A stretch of 64,000 nucleotides of DNA from an uncultured Marinobacterium sp. (GTDB lineage: Bacteria > Pseudomonadota > Gammaproteobacteria > Pseudomonadales > Balneatricaceae). The stretch covers positions 1 through 64,000 of the forward strand of contig CANMWJ010000020.1 in NCBI GenBank assembly GCA_947501565.1, written 5' to 3'. Below, one piece after another: positions 14,923-25,496 of the stretch. The first letter of the stretch is position 1; every line of letters begins with the position of its first letter. The translations under genes were made by a program, and so were the position numbers. A model generated the notes under the pieces. It was not told where the DNA came from. It ran no database searches and was given only the letters and a program-made list of their open reading frames with translations.

Positions 14923-17670
14923 TCAGTGAGCCTGTTCCCAGTTCTCACCAACCCCGGCATCGACCACCAGCGGCACATCCAGATCAGCAGCAGCCGCCAT
15001 TTTCTCTTTCACCGCGGCGACAAATACCTCGACCTGATCTTCACGCACTTCGAACACCAGTTCATCGTGCACCTGCATGATCATACGGGCATCCATCTCA
15101 CCACTCGCTAGCCAGCTGTCTACAACCAGCATCGCTTTTTTGATGATATCCGCCGCCGTACCCTGCATCGGTGCGTTGATCGCGGTACGTTCGGCCGCCT
15201 GACGACGCATGGCGTTACGCGCCTTGATCTCCGGCAGGTAGAGGCGACGTCCAAACAGGGTTTCCACATAGCCCTCTTCCGCTGCCTTGGTGCGGATATC
15301 GTCCATGTAGTTCTGCACACCCGGGTAGGTTTCGAAGTAATGTTCGATGTACTGCTGCGCTTCGTTTCGACCCACGCCCAACTGTTTGCCCAGACCAAAG
15401 GCGGACATACCGTAGATCAGACCGAAGTTGATCGCTTTAGCACGACGACGCTGCTCGGAGGTCACCTCTTCCACACTGGTCTTGAATACTTCAGCCGCGG
15501 TGGCACGGTGCACATCATCACCGTGGCTGAAGGCGTTCAGCAGCCCTTTGTCCTGAGACAAGTGCGCCATGATACGCAGCTCAATCTGGGAGTAATCTGC
15601 CGCGACGATCTTGTAGCCTGCGGGCGCGACAAACGCCTGACGGATACGGCGGCCTTCGGCGTTACGTACCGGGATGTTCTGCAGGTTGGGATCGGAGGAG
15701 GACAAACGTCCGGTCGCGGTTACCGCCTGATGGTAGGAGGTGTGGATACGGCCGGTCTGCGGATTGATCATCTGCGGCAACTTGTCGGTGTAGGTAGACT
15801 TCAGCTTGCTCAGGCTGCGGTGTTCCAGAATCAATTTTGGCAGCGGGTAGTCCAGTGCCAGCTCCTGTAGTACTTCCTCAGCGGTTGACGGCGCACCTTT
15901 CGGGGTTTTCTTCAGGACCGGCAGTTTCTTCTGCTCGAACAGGATCGCCTGCAGCTGTTTGGTGGAGCTAAGGTTGAACGGCTCGCCCGCTTCATCATGC
16001 GCGGCTTTTTCGATCTCCAGCAGTCGTTCGGTGATCTCCAGGCTCTGTTGGCCCAGCAGGTTGGCATCCACCAGCGCACCGTTGCGTTCGATGTGTGACA
16101 ACACCGGGATCAGCGGGCGCTCGATCTCTTCGAACACTGGTTTCACCGCCGGTGTAGTCTCCAGCTTCGCCGCCAGGGCCTGGTGCAGACGCAGGGTGAT
16201 ATCCGCATCCTCTGCAGCGTACGGCGCCGCCTGTTCCAGTTCGATCTGGTTGAAGGTGAGCTGTTTCTTACCCTTACCGGCGATATCTTCGAAGTGAACG
16301 GTTTTCACGCCCAGGTATTTATCCGCCAGGCTGTCCATATCGTGACGGGTAGCGGTGGAGTTAAAGACGTAGGACTCCAGCATGGTGTCGAATGCCACGC
16401 CGCGCAGCTCGATGCCGTAACGCGCCAGCACGTTCATGTCGTATTTGATGTGCTGACCGACCTTGAGGTGATCTTCGCTTTCCAGCAGCGGCTTGAGTTT
16501 TTCCAGCAGACGCTCGCGGCTGATCTGCTCAGGCGCGCCCATGTAGTCGTGTGCCACCGGCACGTACGCTGCCTTGCCCGGCTCAACTGCAAAGGAAACA
16601 CCCACCAGCTCCGCTTCCATGTAGTTGAGGCTGGTTGTTTCAGTATCGAAGGCAAACAGCTCGGCCTGTTCCAGCGCTTCCAGCCAGCGGTCCAACGCGG
16701 CTTCGTCCAATACGGTTTCGTATTCAACGTTTTCCGGTGCCTGCGGTTCTGCATCACCGGCAGCAACGTCTTCTGCGGTCGGTTGTTCACCGCTCAGCTC
16801 ACGTACCCAGCTGCGAAATTCGAAGGTGGTAAACAGCTCTTTCAGGGCCGCCGCATCCGGCGCAGGCAGGACGAAGTCCTCTACCTTGCTGTCCAGTTCC
16901 ACGTCGGTTTTGATGGTCGCCAGCAGGTAGGACAGTTCCGCCGCTTCGCGGTTATCTTCCAGCTTCTTCGGCATCGATTTGGAACCACGGAAACCCAACG
17001 CAGGAATTTTTTCCAGATTTTCGTATAGGTCCTTGATACCGCCCACGCCTTGCAGCAGTGCCAACGCGGTTTTCTCACCTACGCCCGGCACCCCCGGAAT
17101 GTTGTCGACCTTATCGCCCATCAGCGCCAGGTAATCGATGATCAGATGAGGTGGGATACCGTATTTTTCTTCTACTCCCGCCACGTCCATCACCGTATCG
17201 GTCATGGTGTTGATCAGGGTGACGTGTTTGTCCACCAGCTGTGCCATATCCTTATCGCCGGTGGAGATCAGGGTGTCCACCCCTTTACTGCTGGCTTCCA
17301 CCGCCAGGGTGCCAATCACGTCATCCGCTTCCACGCCTTCTACAGCGATCAGCGGCAGCCCCATGGCACGCACGATGTTGTGGATCGGTTCGATCTGCAG
17401 GCGCAGGTCATCCGGCATTGGTGGACGCTGCGCTTTGTACTCCGGGTAGATATCGTCGCGGAAGGTTTTGCCCTTGGCGTCAAACACCACCACAACCGGG
17501 CTCTGCGGGTACTGCTTGAGCAGACTGCGCAACATGGAGGTCATCACGCGCACCGCCCCGGTTGGCACCCCGTCGGACGTTCTCAGGTCAGCTTGCTGTG
17601 ACGCAAAGAATGCACGGTATAAATAGGAGGAGCCGTCAACTAAAATGAGGGGAGAGTGCTGTTCGCTCAT
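14923..17670 (-). CDS. polA: DNA polymerase I
   Basis: Gap filling, repair and Okazaki fragment processing. With the start at 17670 ([15 protein letters not shown]) the protein has 915 residues, the usual size. Domains in order: 5'-nuclease (about 1-290, with [14 protein letters not shown] and [12 protein letters not shown]), 3'-5' exonuclease ([12 protein letters not shown] acidic motif), and polymerase with motif A ([15 protein letters not shown]), motif B ([13 protein letters not shown]) and motif C ([11 protein letters not shown]). All three activities look intact. An in-frame ATG at 17682 is also possible; the frame further upstream to 17865 overlaps the divergent gene and is not used. 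Confidence 0.95.
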   Translation of the reverse strand: MSEQHSPLILVDGSSYLYRAFFASQQADLRTSDGVPTGAVRVMTSMLRSLLKQYPQSPVVVVFDAKGKTFRDDIYPEYKAQRPPMPDDLRLQIEPIHNIVRAMGLPLIAVEGVEADDVIGTLAVEASSKGVDTLISTGDKDMAQLVDKHVTLINTMTDTVMDVAGVEEKYGIPPHLIIDYLALMGDKVDNIPGVPGVGEKTALALLQGVGGIKDLYENLEKIPALGFRGSKSMPKKLEDNREAAELSYLLATIKTDVELDSKVEDFVLPAPDAAALKELFTTFEFRSWVRELSGEQPTAEDVAAGDAEPQAPENVEYETVLDEAALDRWLEALEQAELFAFDTETTSLNYMEAELVGVSFAVEPGKAAYVPVAHDYMGAPEQISRERLLEKLKPLLESEDHLKVGQHIKYDMNVLARYGIELRGVAFDTMLESYVFNSTATRHDMDSLADKYLGVKTVHFEDIAGKGKKQLTFNQIELEQAAPYAAEDADITLRLHQALAAKLETTPAVKPVFEEIERPLIPVLSHIERNGALVDANLLGQQSLEITERLLEIEKAAHDEAGEPFNLSSTKQLQAILFEQKKLPVLKKTPKGAPSTAEEVLQELALDYPLPKLILEHRSLSKLKSTYTDKLPQMINPQTGRIHTSYHQAVTATGRLSSSDPNLQNIPVRNAEGRRIRQAFVAPAGYKIVAADYSQIELRIMAHLSQDKGLLNAFSHGDDVHRATAAEVFKTSVEEVTSEQRRRAKAINFGLIYGMSAFGLGKQLGVGRNEAQQYIEHYFETYPGVQNYMDDIRTKAAEEGYVETLFGRRLYLPEIKARNAMRRQAAERTAINAPMQGTAADIIKKAMLVVDSWLASGEMDARMIMQVHDELVFEVREDQVEVFVAAVKEKMAAAADLDVPLVVDAGVGENWEQAH

Positions 17671-17760
17671 GGCGGTATCCATGTTGGTTGCAGTTCGGTC
17701 TGGTTCAGGGCGACAATCATAGTCGATATCGATGCGGCCAAACACATCTAAGGACATATT

Positions 17761-18036
17761 ATGAAACGATTGCTGCTCACCGCGCTGCTGCTGGCATCCC
17801 CGCTGGCTCAGGCGGAATCCATGCCTCAGTTTGACGACAACGAACCCGAAATCACCATCCGTCACAGTGAAGGATCGACCTTCTACGAGTACCGCATCAA
17901 CGGCGAACTGCGCGAAATTAAGGTGATCCCAACCAGCGGCCCGGAGTACTATCTGGTGCCGGCTGAAGGTGATGAGTTCATCCGTTCCGATAAATCCTCC
18001 CTGTTAATCCCTAAATGGATTCTGTTCCGCTGGTAA
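17761..18036 (+). CDS. DUF2782 exported protein
   Basis: A 91-residue precursor with a signal peptide ([18 protein letters not shown]) and a short domain with [26 protein letters not shown] that ends PKWILFRW. This family is found between polA and thrB in Pseudomonas. Function is unknown; exported or periplasmic. Divergent from polA and 4 nt before thrB, with which it is probably co-transcribed. Confidence 0.85.
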   Translation: MKRLLLTALLLASPLAQAESMPQFDDNEPEITIRHSEGSTFYEYRINGELREIKVIPTSGPEYYLVPAEGDEFIRSDKSSLLIPKWILFRW

Positions 18037-18040
18037 TATT

Positions 18041-19012
18041 GTGGCTGTATATACTGAAGTAACCTCGCAGGATCTGGATGCGCTGCTGAAGGATTTCGAA
18101 CTTGGTCGTCAGGTTGACCTGAAAGGCATCCAGGGCGGTATCGAAAACACCAACTACTTTGTCACCCTAGAGAGCGAAGGCCAGCAAGGCGAATACGTGC
18201 TGACCCTGTTCGAGGAGCTGAGCGAAGAGGAGTTACCGTTTTTTGTTGAGCTTTCCCGTTGGTTAGCGGAGCGCAACGTTGCCGTACCGTACGGCATCGC
18301 CGATCGCAACGGTATCGCCCAGAAACGGCTGAACCAGCGCCCTGCGCTGCTGCAGCCGCGCTTCAATGGCGGCCATATCCAACGCGATCAGCTGCAACCG
18401 CAACATTGTGCTGAAGTCGGTCGCGCGCTGGCGCAGTTCCACAAAGCGGGTGAGGATTTCTACCTGAAACGCCAGGCGCACCGTGGCGTGTTCTGGTGGC
18501 GCACGGAGAGCAGCCGGATTCAATCCCACCTGCCCGCCGACGATGCCAAGCTGCTCTGCGACGAGGTAGACGCCTTTGACGCGCTGCGTAAACACGCCAG
18601 CAAAATGCCGACCGGCATCATCCACGGCGACCTGTTCCACGACAACGTCCTGTTTGAAGGCGACCAGCTGAGCGCCATCCTCGATATCTACAACGCGGCA
18701 ACGGCGTTTTGGCTGTTTGACCTGGCGATCGTTGCCAACGACTGGTGCAGCCAACCCGATGGCAGTATCGACCCGGCACGGGAAGAGGCGCTGCTGCGCG
18801 CTTACGCCAGCGAACGCCCGTTTGTCGAGTTCGAATATGAAGCCTGGCCGATCCTCACCCGCACCGCTGCCATGCGTTTCTGGCTCTCCCGCCTGCTGCC
18901 TGCACTGGGACTGGAGAACAACGGCGATAGCGACAAGAAGATCAAAGATCCGGACGAACTCAAGCAGATCCTGCTGGCACGTATCAAAACCCCGGCACAG
19001 CTACCGCGCTGA
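18041..19012 (+). CDS. thrB: Homoserine kinase (aminoglycoside-phosphotransferase fold type)
   Basis: Phosphorylates homoserine on the way to threonine. The 323-residue protein is the ThrB2/APH-like type. It has GGIENTNYFVTL near the N-terminus, the Brenner motif GIIHGDLFHDNVLF and the metal-binding AILDIYNAATAFWLFDLAI. It is unrelated to the GHMP-type ThrB of E. coli. The start is a GTG at 18041, only 4 nt after the DUF2782 stop. Same place as in Pseudomonas (PA5495). Confidence 0.93.
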   Translation: MAVYTEVTSQDLDALLKDFELGRQVDLKGIQGGIENTNYFVTLESEGQQGEYVLTLFEELSEEELPFFVELSRWLAERNVAVPYGIADRNGIAQKRLNQRPALLQPRFNGGHIQRDQLQPQHCAEVGRALAQFHKAGEDFYLKRQAHRGVFWWRTESSRIQSHLPADDAKLLCDEVDAFDALRKHASKMPTGIIHGDLFHDNVLFEGDQLSAILDIYNAATAFWLFDLAIVANDWCSQPDGSIDPAREEALLRAYASERPFVEFEYEAWPILTRTAAMRFWLSRLLPALGLENNGDSDKKIKDPDELKQILLARIKTPAQLPR

Positions 19013-19029
19013 TCCGACCGGTTAATTTG

Positions 19030-19045
19030 CTGTAAACATATACAG
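19030..19045 (+). promoter_or_regulatory. LexA box of uvrD
   Basis: CTGTAAACATATACAG fits the CTGT-N8-ACAG LexA operator perfectly, 68 nt before the uvrD start. A TATACT -10 (19056-19061) follows, so the box covers the -35 region. This predicts SOS induction of uvrD, as known in E. coli. Confidence 0.85.
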
Positions 19046-19112
19046 TACCAGAGGGTATACTCTACCCTCTGTATCCCCATTTTTAGCTCACTTTCAGATA
19101 GCGACAGTTCCT

Positions 19113-21320
19113 ATGGACGTTACCCACATCATCGACTCCCTCAACGACGCCCAACGCGAGGCGGTGACCGCACCTGTACAGAACTTGCTGGTACTGGCCG
19201 GTGCCGGATCCGGTAAAACCCGCGTACTGGTGCACCGTATCGCCTGGCTGATCCAGACCGAAGGGATGTCGCCCTACTCCATCATGGCGGTGACCTTTAC
19301 CAATAAGGCGGCGCGCGAGATGCGGGGACGTATTGAGGAGTTGCTGGGGATCAATCCGCAGGGGATGTGGGTAGGCACCTTCCACGGCCTGGCGCACCGC
19401 CTGCTGCGCTCCCACTGGCAGGACGCCGGATTGCCGGAGAACTTCCAGATCATGGACAGCGACGACCAGCTGCGCCTGATCAAACGTCTGTCTAAGGAGA
19501 TGGGCTTTGATGAGAACCGCTGGCCGGCCCGTCAGTTCCAGTGGTACATCAACGAACAGAAGGACGAAGGTCTGCGCTCTCAGCATATCGAACCGTCTGG
19601 CGATCAGTTCAACCAGATGATGCTGAAGATGTACCAGGCTTACGAGCAGGCCTGCGAACGCGGCGGCATGATCGACTTCGGTGAGCTGTTGCTGCGCTCG
19701 CTGGAACTGCTGCGCGACCGTCGCCCCAACCTGCTGGCACACTATCAGGAACGCTTCCGCTACATTCTGGTGGACGAGTTCCAGGACACCAACAGCATCC
19801 AGTACGGCTGGTTACGTCTGCTGGCGGGCAGCGATAAGAAACTGATGGCCGTGGGCGATGACGACCAGTCGATCTACGGCTGGCGTGGCGCCAAGATCGA
19901 AAACATCCAGAACCTGAGCGAACACTTTGCCGGGCTGGAGACGATCAAGCTGGAACAGAACTACCGTTCCACCAATACCATCCTGAGCGCCGCCAATGAG
20001 GTGATCCGCAATAACATGGGCCGTTTGGGTAAGGAGCTGCGCACCGATTCCAGCGACGGCGAACCGATCTCCCTGTACGCGGCGTTCAACGAACAGGACG
20101 AAGCACGTTTTATCGTCGACCAGATCGGCCAGTGGGTGAACGACGGCAACCTGCGCCGTGAATCAGCGATTCTCTACCGCTCCAACGCCCAATCGCGCGT
20201 ACTTGAGGAGGCACTGATCCGCGCCGGTATGCCTTACCGTATCTATGGCGGCCAGCGCTTCTACGACCGACTGGAGATTAAAAACGCCCTCGCCTACCTG
20301 CGCCTGATCGCCAACCGCGACGACGATACCGCCATGGAGCGTGTGATCAACGTGCCGACACGCGGCATAGGTACTCGCACCGTGGAAGTGATCCGCGAAC
20401 ACGCCCGCATCGAACAGGTGTCCATGTGGCGCGCCGCTACCGAGGTGGTCGGCCTGAAGAAACTGCCTGCCCGCGCCAGCAACGCGCTGGTTGCCTTCCT
20501 CAACCTGATCAACGAGCTGACGCAGGAGACCGAAGGCGTTGAACTGCACGAACAGACCGAACACGTAGTTCAGCGCTCCGGCCTGATCGAACACCACCTG
20601 AAGGAGAAAGGTGAAAAAGCCCAGTCGCGTATCGAAAACCTTGAGGAACTGACCAACGCCGCCAAGCAGTTCCTCAACCAGTGGGATGAAAGCTTCGAAG
20701 AGGCGTTTACCTCGCCGCTCGCTGCATTCCTTGACCAGGCGGCACTGGATGCCGGTGACGCCCAGGCCGATGAGCATCAGGACAGCGTACAGCTGATGAC
20801 CCTGCACTCCGCTAAAGGTCTGGAATTCCCGCTGGTTTTCCTCGCCGGTATGGAGGAGGGCCTGTTCCCACACAAGATGTCGATCGAGGAACCGGGCCGT
20901 CTCGAAGAGGAGCGCCGCCTTTGCTACGTGGGTATCACCCGTGCCATGCAGAAGCTGCACATCACCTATGCTGAATCGCGCCGTCTGCACGGCCAGGAAA
21001 CTTTCAACCGGCCGTCACGGTTTATCCGCGAGATCCCGGAGAACCTGCTGGAGGAGGTGCGCCTCAACGCCAGCGTCTCCCGCCCGGTATCGGCACGACC
21101 GGAGAAATCCAGCCTGTTTGGTGGTGGCAGTTCCCTCTCCGGTGCTGAAGTCCCATCCACCGATCTGGCGCTGGGTCAGCGTGTTAGCCACCAGAAGTTT
21201 GGTGAAGGCACGGTGCTGAACTTTGAAGGGTCTGGCCCGAAAGCGCGGGTGCAGGTGAATTTCGACTTCGAAGGATCAAAATGGCTGGTGGTGGGGTTCG
21301 CCAACCTGCAGCCACTGTAA
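19113..21320 (+). CDS. uvrD: DNA helicase II (UvrD)
   Basis: 3'-5' SF1A helicase for nucleotide excision and mismatch repair. In 735 residues: Q motif LNDAQREAV, motif I GAGSGKT, motif Ia VTFTNKAAREM, motif II DEFQDTN, motif III GDDDQSIYGWRGA, motif IV QNYRST, motif V LMTLHSAKGLEF and motif VI VGITRAM. The C-terminal Tudor-like part (QKFGEGTVLNFEG) for RNA polymerase contact is present. A LexA box precedes it and a strong terminator follows. Confidence 0.96.
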   Translation: MDVTHIIDSLNDAQREAVTAPVQNLLVLAGAGSGKTRVLVHRIAWLIQTEGMSPYSIMAVTFTNKAAREMRGRIEELLGINPQGMWVGTFHGLAHRLLRSHWQDAGLPENFQIMDSDDQLRLIKRLSKEMGFDENRWPARQFQWYINEQKDEGLRSQHIEPSGDQFNQMMLKMYQAYEQACERGGMIDFGELLLRSLELLRDRRPNLLAHYQERFRYILVDEFQDTNSIQYGWLRLLAGSDKKLMAVGDDDQSIYGWRGAKIENIQNLSEHFAGLETIKLEQNYRSTNTILSAANEVIRNNMGRLGKELRTDSSDGEPISLYAAFNEQDEARFIVDQIGQWVNDGNLRRESAILYRSNAQSRVLEEALIRAGMPYRIYGGQRFYDRLEIKNALAYLRLIANRDDDTAMERVINVPTRGIGTRTVEVIREHARIEQVSMWRAATEVVGLKKLPARASNALVAFLNLINELTQETEGVELHEQTEHVVQRSGLIEHHLKEKGEKAQSRIENLEELTNAAKQFLNQWDESFEEAFTSPLAAFLDQAALDAGDAQADEHQDSVQLMTLHSAKGLEFPLVFLAGMEEGLFPHKMSIEEPGRLEEERRLCYVGITRAMQKLHITYAESRRLHGQETFNRPSRFIREIPENLLEEVRLNASVSRPVSARPEKSSLFGGGSSLSGAEVPSTDLALGQRVSHQKFGEGTVLNFEGSGPKARVQVNFDFEGSKWLVVGFANLQPL

Positions 21321-21337
21321 GCTCAGATCCAGACAGC

Positions 21338-21365
21338 AAAAAGGGCTGCAATTGCAGCCCTTTTT
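21338..21365. terminator. Bidirectional terminator between uvrD and an unknown gene
   Basis: The perfect palindrome GGGCTGCAATTGCAGCCC is flanked by five A and five T. It serves both uvrD and the leftward gene ending at 21386. Confidence 0.9.
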
Positions 21366-21385
21366 GTTTTGGGAATTCGGGGTAT

Positions 21386-21877
21386 TCAGGAGGAAAGCCC
21401 TACCATCAGCGGCGGTAAGCTCTCATGCTGCCAGCGCTGTACGCAGTAACCTTCCACCACAATCACTTCGCAGTCATCGCCTTTCTCAACGCGCCCCTGC
21501 ATGTGTCCTTTCAGCACAGAGATCAACTGTTCGGTATCTGCTGCAGCCACAAAACGGTTCACAAAATGGCTGAAGCCATAGGCCTCATCATAGATACTGA
21601 GCACAACACGGTTGACCGCTTCCACACTCGGCGCATGGCTGAAGATATGCTGCTTACGGTCAAAGTCTCCCTGATGCACCCAAAGACAAGGTTCCGGTTC
21701 CAGGATTTTCAAACCATGTTTGGTGGTCATCATGTACTCCCAGAGACGAAAGTTTTCCATCTCTACGAGTCGCAGGCGACGTTCGCCATCAGCGTTTTCG
21801 GTGTAACACTGCACCAGCTTTTGTGACTGCTGATGCTCAAGGCGCGGGATCGCTGCATCCAGACCCAGGTCCACCAT
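21386..21877 (-). CDS. Conserved-looking hypothetical protein
   Basis: Family not recognised. The 163-residue protein is soluble, mildly acidic and has no membrane segment or signal. It contains FRLWEYMMTTKHGLKILEPEPCLWVHQGDF and an IVVEGYCVQRWQ segment near the end. I start at the ATG at 21877 because GGAAGGA stands 7-8 nt before it; an ATG at 21922 would add 15 residues. Normal codon use and a shared terminator support a real gene. Confidence 0.7.
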   Translation of the reverse strand: MVDLGLDAAIPRLEHQQSQKLVQCYTENADGERRLRLVEMENFRLWEYMMTTKHGLKILEPEPCLWVHQGDFDRKQHIFSHAPSVEAVNRVVLSIYDEAYGFSHFVNRFVAAADTEQLISVLKGHMQGRVEKGDDCEVIVVEGYCVQRWQHESLPPLMVGLSS

Positions 21878-22130
21878 GGTTTCATCCTTCCGTGCGCTCA
21901 CTACATAGTCTCCTATAAACAACTAAGACGCTGGTCCTCCTGACCCTGCGCCAACACGAAAAAAGTCTATGGGTATCGCGGTAAAACTGTCAATCAACAA
22001 ACCCGGTCGGTCATGACGATGATCAACCATTGCCACAATAGCACAATCGTTAGACTATGATAGTTCAATATTCGCAGTGCAGCGTCCGCATTCCCCGCGG
22101 ACAGGCCTCACGGACGGATGGAAAGACACG

Positions 22131-23360
22131 ATGTTGCATAGAATATGGCTGTTCTTTTTCCTGCTGGCTTTCGCTTCCGGCCTCTATCACTGGTTGTGGC
22201 TCGGTGATGCAGAGGTTTTCCAGCGCCTGGTGCAGTCGACCTTTGATATGTCCAAGCTGTCGGTGGAACTGGCGATCGGCCTGATCGGCACCCTGGCGTT
22301 CTGGCTCGGCATCATGAAACTGGCCGAAGCGGCCGGGCTGGTTGATAAATTAGCCGTGCTGCTGGCGCCTCTCTTTACCCGGTTGATGCCGGAACTGCCG
22401 CCACGCCACCCGGCGATCGGTTCCATGACCATGAACCTGTCGGCCAATATGCTGGGACTGGATAACGCCGCCACGCCGTTGGGTCTGAAAGCGATGCAGG
22501 ATCTGCAGGACCTTAACCCCAGGAAAGACACCGCCAGCAACGCACAGATCCTGTTCCTGGTGCTCAACACCTCCTCAGTCACACTCTTCCCGATCACCGT
22601 ATTTCTCTACCGCGCCCAGCAAGGTGCGGCCAATCCCACCGATGTGTTTATCCCGATCCTTATCGCCACCAGTTGTTCCACCCTGGCTGGATTGCTGATG
22701 GTCTCCTGGGTGCAGAAGATCCGGCTCTGGGATCGGGTGACTCTGCTGTATATCGGTGGCTTCTGCGCTCTGCTTATGGCGTTTATCGGATACTTTTCCA
22801 CGTTGGCGATCGACGAGCTGCAACGTCAGTCATCGCTGGTGGGTAACCTGCTGATCTTCAGCGCGATCATCTTTTTCCTTCTCTGCGCCCACTTCAAACA
22901 GGTGAACATCTACGAAACCTTTATCGAAGGCGCCAAACAGGGGTTTAACGTCGCCATCATGATCATTCCCTATCTGCTGGCGATGCTGGTGGCGATTGGG
23001 GTGCTGCGGGCGAGCGGTGCATTGGAAGGGATCGTCTGGCTGCTGCGCGAACTGGTTGCCCTGTTTGGCATGGATACCCGTTTCGCCGATGCCCTGCCAA
23101 CCGCAATCATGAAACCTCTTTCTGGATCCGGGGCCCGGGCGATGATGCTGGAAACGATGCACAGCCATGGCGCTGATGCGTTCGTGAGCCGGGTCGCTTC
23201 CATTATTCAGGGTTCAACCGAAACCACCTTCTATGTACTGGCGGTTTATTTCGGCTCAGTGGGGATACGCCATACGCGCCACGCGCTAGCATGCGGCCTG
23301 ACCGCAGATCTGGCGGGCATTATCGCAGCAATCGCTTGTGGATATTGGTTTTTTGGCTAA
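22131..23360 (+). CDS. SpmA-SpmB fused nucleoside-recognition (Gate) membrane protein
   Basis: A 409-residue membrane protein that joins two Gate-type halves known from B. subtilis spore maturation proteins SpmA and SpmB. The first half has ELAIGLIGTLAFWLGIMKLAEAAG and SMTMNLSANMLGLDNAATPLGLKAM. The second half has GVLRASGALEGIVWLLRE, TAIMKPLSGSGARAMM and ASIIQGSTETTFYVLAVYFGSVG. Such proteins occur in non-sporulating bacteria and their substrate is not settled; transport is the likely role. The start at 22131 has GGAAAG upstream. Confidence 0.85.
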   Translation: MLHRIWLFFFLLAFASGLYHWLWLGDAEVFQRLVQSTFDMSKLSVELAIGLIGTLAFWLGIMKLAEAAGLVDKLAVLLAPLFTRLMPELPPRHPAIGSMTMNLSANMLGLDNAATPLGLKAMQDLQDLNPRKDTASNAQILFLVLNTSSVTLFPITVFLYRAQQGAANPTDVFIPILIATSCSTLAGLLMVSWVQKIRLWDRVTLLYIGGFCALLMAFIGYFSTLAIDELQRQSSLVGNLLIFSAIIFFLLCAHFKQVNIYETFIEGAKQGFNVAIMIIPYLLAMLVAIGVLRASGALEGIVWLLRELVALFGMDTRFADALPTAIMKPLSGSGARAMMLETMHSHGADAFVSRVASIIQGSTETTFYVLAVYFGSVGIRHTRHALACGLTADLAGIIAAIACGYWFFG

Positions 23361-23428
23361 ATACAGGCGCCATTGATAATAAAAATACAGAAGGACAAAG
23401 CCTTGTCGGCTTAATCCAGGGAATCACA

Positions 23429-24835
23429 ATGCGAAAAATACGCTTGAAAGCTCTTTCTTATAATTTTCCAGTCATTTTAGCACTCTTGCTATGCAATAAT
23501 GTTATGGCTTCTTCCAATTCGACCGATTATGCGTCTGAACCTCGTTATGCGCTGATCATCGGCAACGCTCAGTATCAGTCGCTGGGAGAACTGAAGAATC
23601 CCCTGAATGATGCCCAGGCGATGAGAACGGCACTTGAGCGCACCGGTTTTCACGTGACTCACCTGGAGAATGGCGGACGCCGAGCCATGAAACAGGCGGT
23701 ACGAGAGTTTTACAGCCATATATCCGGCGGCGGAGTTGGGTTCTTTTTCTACGCCGGGCACGGCATTGAGGTCGACGGTCAGAACTACCTGATCGCCTCT
23801 GACAGTGATCTGCAAAGCAAGGCGGATGTGGAGTTTGAGACCCTAGAGGTGAACTATATCGCGCGAATGATGGAGCGCGCGGGTAATCGTCTCAACATTA
23901 TGGTTCTGGACGCCTGCCGCAACGATCCCTTCTCCCGAAGCGGCAGCGGAGGCCTGGCCCCGATTCAGGAAGCCCAGGGCATGTTTATCGCCTTTGCCAC
24001 CGCCCCCGGCAGTGTCGCCAGCGACGGAGACGGTGAAAACGGCCTCTTTACCAGTCAGCTGATCAGTGAGCTGCAACGTCCCGGACTGAACCTGGAAGCG
24101 GTATTCAAGAATGTGCGCAAGCGGGTGATCGCACGCTCCGGCAGCCAGCAGGTACCCTGGACCAGCAGCTCGATTACCGGTGATTTCTATTTTGTGCCGC
24201 CATTACCGGGCGGTCAGTCGGGGGCCTCTGTAGCCGCACCTATTCAGGTCGATGTGGAACAGGAGTACTGGAACAGTATCCGCCATTCGCAGGAGGTCGC
24301 AGATTTTCAGGCCTATACGGATGCGTTCCCACAAGGACGTTACCGGATGCTCGCTAAACTGCATATCGATCGGCTGAGCAGAAAACAACAAGGCACCGAA
24401 CCCGCAGATCAGCCATCCCAGACGGATCTGGTATTGGCAGTGCGTTTCGAGGATCAGGATGGTTTCGCTAAACGCACCCAAGAGTTCACCAACCAGATTC
24501 GCCAGGCGATAGACAGTCGTCTTAAACCGGGTACGAAGGTAATTGAAGAGTTGGGCACCTGGGAATCGGGCGGCTACTGGTCAACGGACGACCTATTTAA
24601 TGACGATAACGGCCGAAACCATCAAAAGATCTGCGACCGCCATCAGGCAGGGCATATCCTGTCGATTGTCTTGCAGGATATGAAGTATGCACGGAACGGC
24701 AAACGCGATGTGCGCATTCAGCAGTACAATTGCTCAGACGCTACCCTGCGCACCGAAACCATCACCACCTTGAAAAACAAACGGAGCGGGCAGACGCGCA
24801 AGGCGATCGCAAACTTCAGTCAGCAGATCCCTTAA
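23429..24835 (+). CDS. Secreted caspase-like (metacaspase, peptidase C14) protein
   Basis: A 468-residue precursor with a signal peptide (about 1-27). The caspase domain at about 36-290 has the dyad His111 (YAGHGIEVDGQNYLI) and Cys163 (VLDACRNDPF). A repeat-like helical linker (EYWNSIRHSQEVADFQAYTDAFPQGRYRMLA, about 315-345) and a C-terminal domain of about 100 residues that I do not recognise follow. Family members cleave after basic or other residues; the target is unknown. The start is the ATG at 23429, with AGGGA upstream; 68 nt follow the SpmAB gene. Confidence 0.88.
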   Translation: MRKIRLKALSYNFPVILALLLCNNVMASSNSTDYASEPRYALIIGNAQYQSLGELKNPLNDAQAMRTALERTGFHVTHLENGGRRAMKQAVREFYSHISGGGVGFFFYAGHGIEVDGQNYLIASDSDLQSKADVEFETLEVNYIARMMERAGNRLNIMVLDACRNDPFSRSGSGGLAPIQEAQGMFIAFATAPGSVASDGDGENGLFTSQLISELQRPGLNLEAVFKNVRKRVIARSGSQQVPWTSSSITGDFYFVPPLPGGQSGASVAAPIQVDVEQEYWNSIRHSQEVADFQAYTDAFPQGRYRMLAKLHIDRLSRKQQGTEPADQPSQTDLVLAVRFEDQDGFAKRTQEFTNQIRQAIDSRLKPGTKVIEELGTWESGGYWSTDDLFNDDNGRNHQKICDRHQAGHILSIVLQDMKYARNGKRDVRIQQYNCSDATLRTETITTLKNKRSGQTRKAIANFSQQIP

Positions 24836-24847
24836 AGGAACGAGATA

Positions 24848-25246
24848 TTAACCAAAATCGATGGCGCGGATATGGCCGTGGCCGTCGATCGCCACCTGCA
24901 CACACTCCGACTCTGTAACCTTACGCAGGTCGGTACCATCCGGGCAGCGGCCCCATACCTCCACACGGATACGAGCCGAACTACGTCCCAGCTCTTGCAC
25001 ATGGGTGTAGAAAGACAGCACCGTACCCACCAGTACGGGCGACATGAACTCCATATTGCCTACAGATACCGTGGCTACGCGCCCCTGCGTGGCTTCCGCT
25101 GCTTTAATCTCGGCAGCCAGTACCACTTGAGAAGCGACCCATCCGCCGTATACATCACCAAACATGTTGGTCGCCTGCGGATCGGCAGGCAGGGTCAGGC
25201 TCAGCTCACCTTCGGGAGTTAATACCTGAGTGTCGTCTTTTGTCAT
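24848..25246 (-). CDS. Acyl-CoA thioesterase, YciA-like hotdog fold
   Basis: A 132-residue single hotdog domain. It shows LPADPQATNMFGDVYGGWVASQVVLAAEIKA, in which the N-x-x-GDVYGGW segment with the catalytic Asp is typical of YciA/BFIT-type thioesterases. The later NMEFMSPVLVGTVLSFYTHV is the second family segment. These enzymes hydrolyse acyl-CoA in the cytoplasm. Convergent with the caspase gene with a 12-nt gap. Confidence 0.9.
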   Translation of the reverse strand: MTKDDTQVLTPEGELSLTLPADPQATNMFGDVYGGWVASQVVLAAEIKAAEATQGRVATVSVGNMEFMSPVLVGTVLSFYTHVQELGRSSARIRVEVWGRCPDGTDLRKVTESECVQVAIDGHGHIRAIDFG

Positions 25247-25414
25247 GACTCGGGTTCCACCATTACTACGGGGTTATTCACGCTGAACAGGCCTGTGACG
25301 GACACAGGCAGTGTATCTGCCTGCTAGTTAACACCTGCTCACGACTAAAGTCTATATCCGTATGACCGCGGACGACATCAGGCGCACCAATATCAACAAA
25401 TATTCGGTTATTGG

Positions 25415-25448
25415 ATGTCACACTAATGTCACAAAGCACTTTTATAGT
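25415..25448 (+). promoter_or_regulatory. Pho box and promoter of pstS
   Basis: TGTCAC at 25415 and again at 25426 are spaced 11 nt, the layout of a PhoB-binding Pho box. TATAGT at 25443-25448 serves as -10. The pstS start is 49 nt further on. PhoB is encoded at 36303. Confidence 0.8.
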
Positions 25449-25496
25449 ACACCCATCGTCAAATTCTAACTCAAACTTCTCTCTCTGGAGATTACG

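Noticed and set aside
17671-17865. Upstream extension of polA by about 65 codons
   Set aside because: It overlaps the divergent DUF2782 gene and precedes the standard polymerase N-terminus; no such extension is known in PolA.
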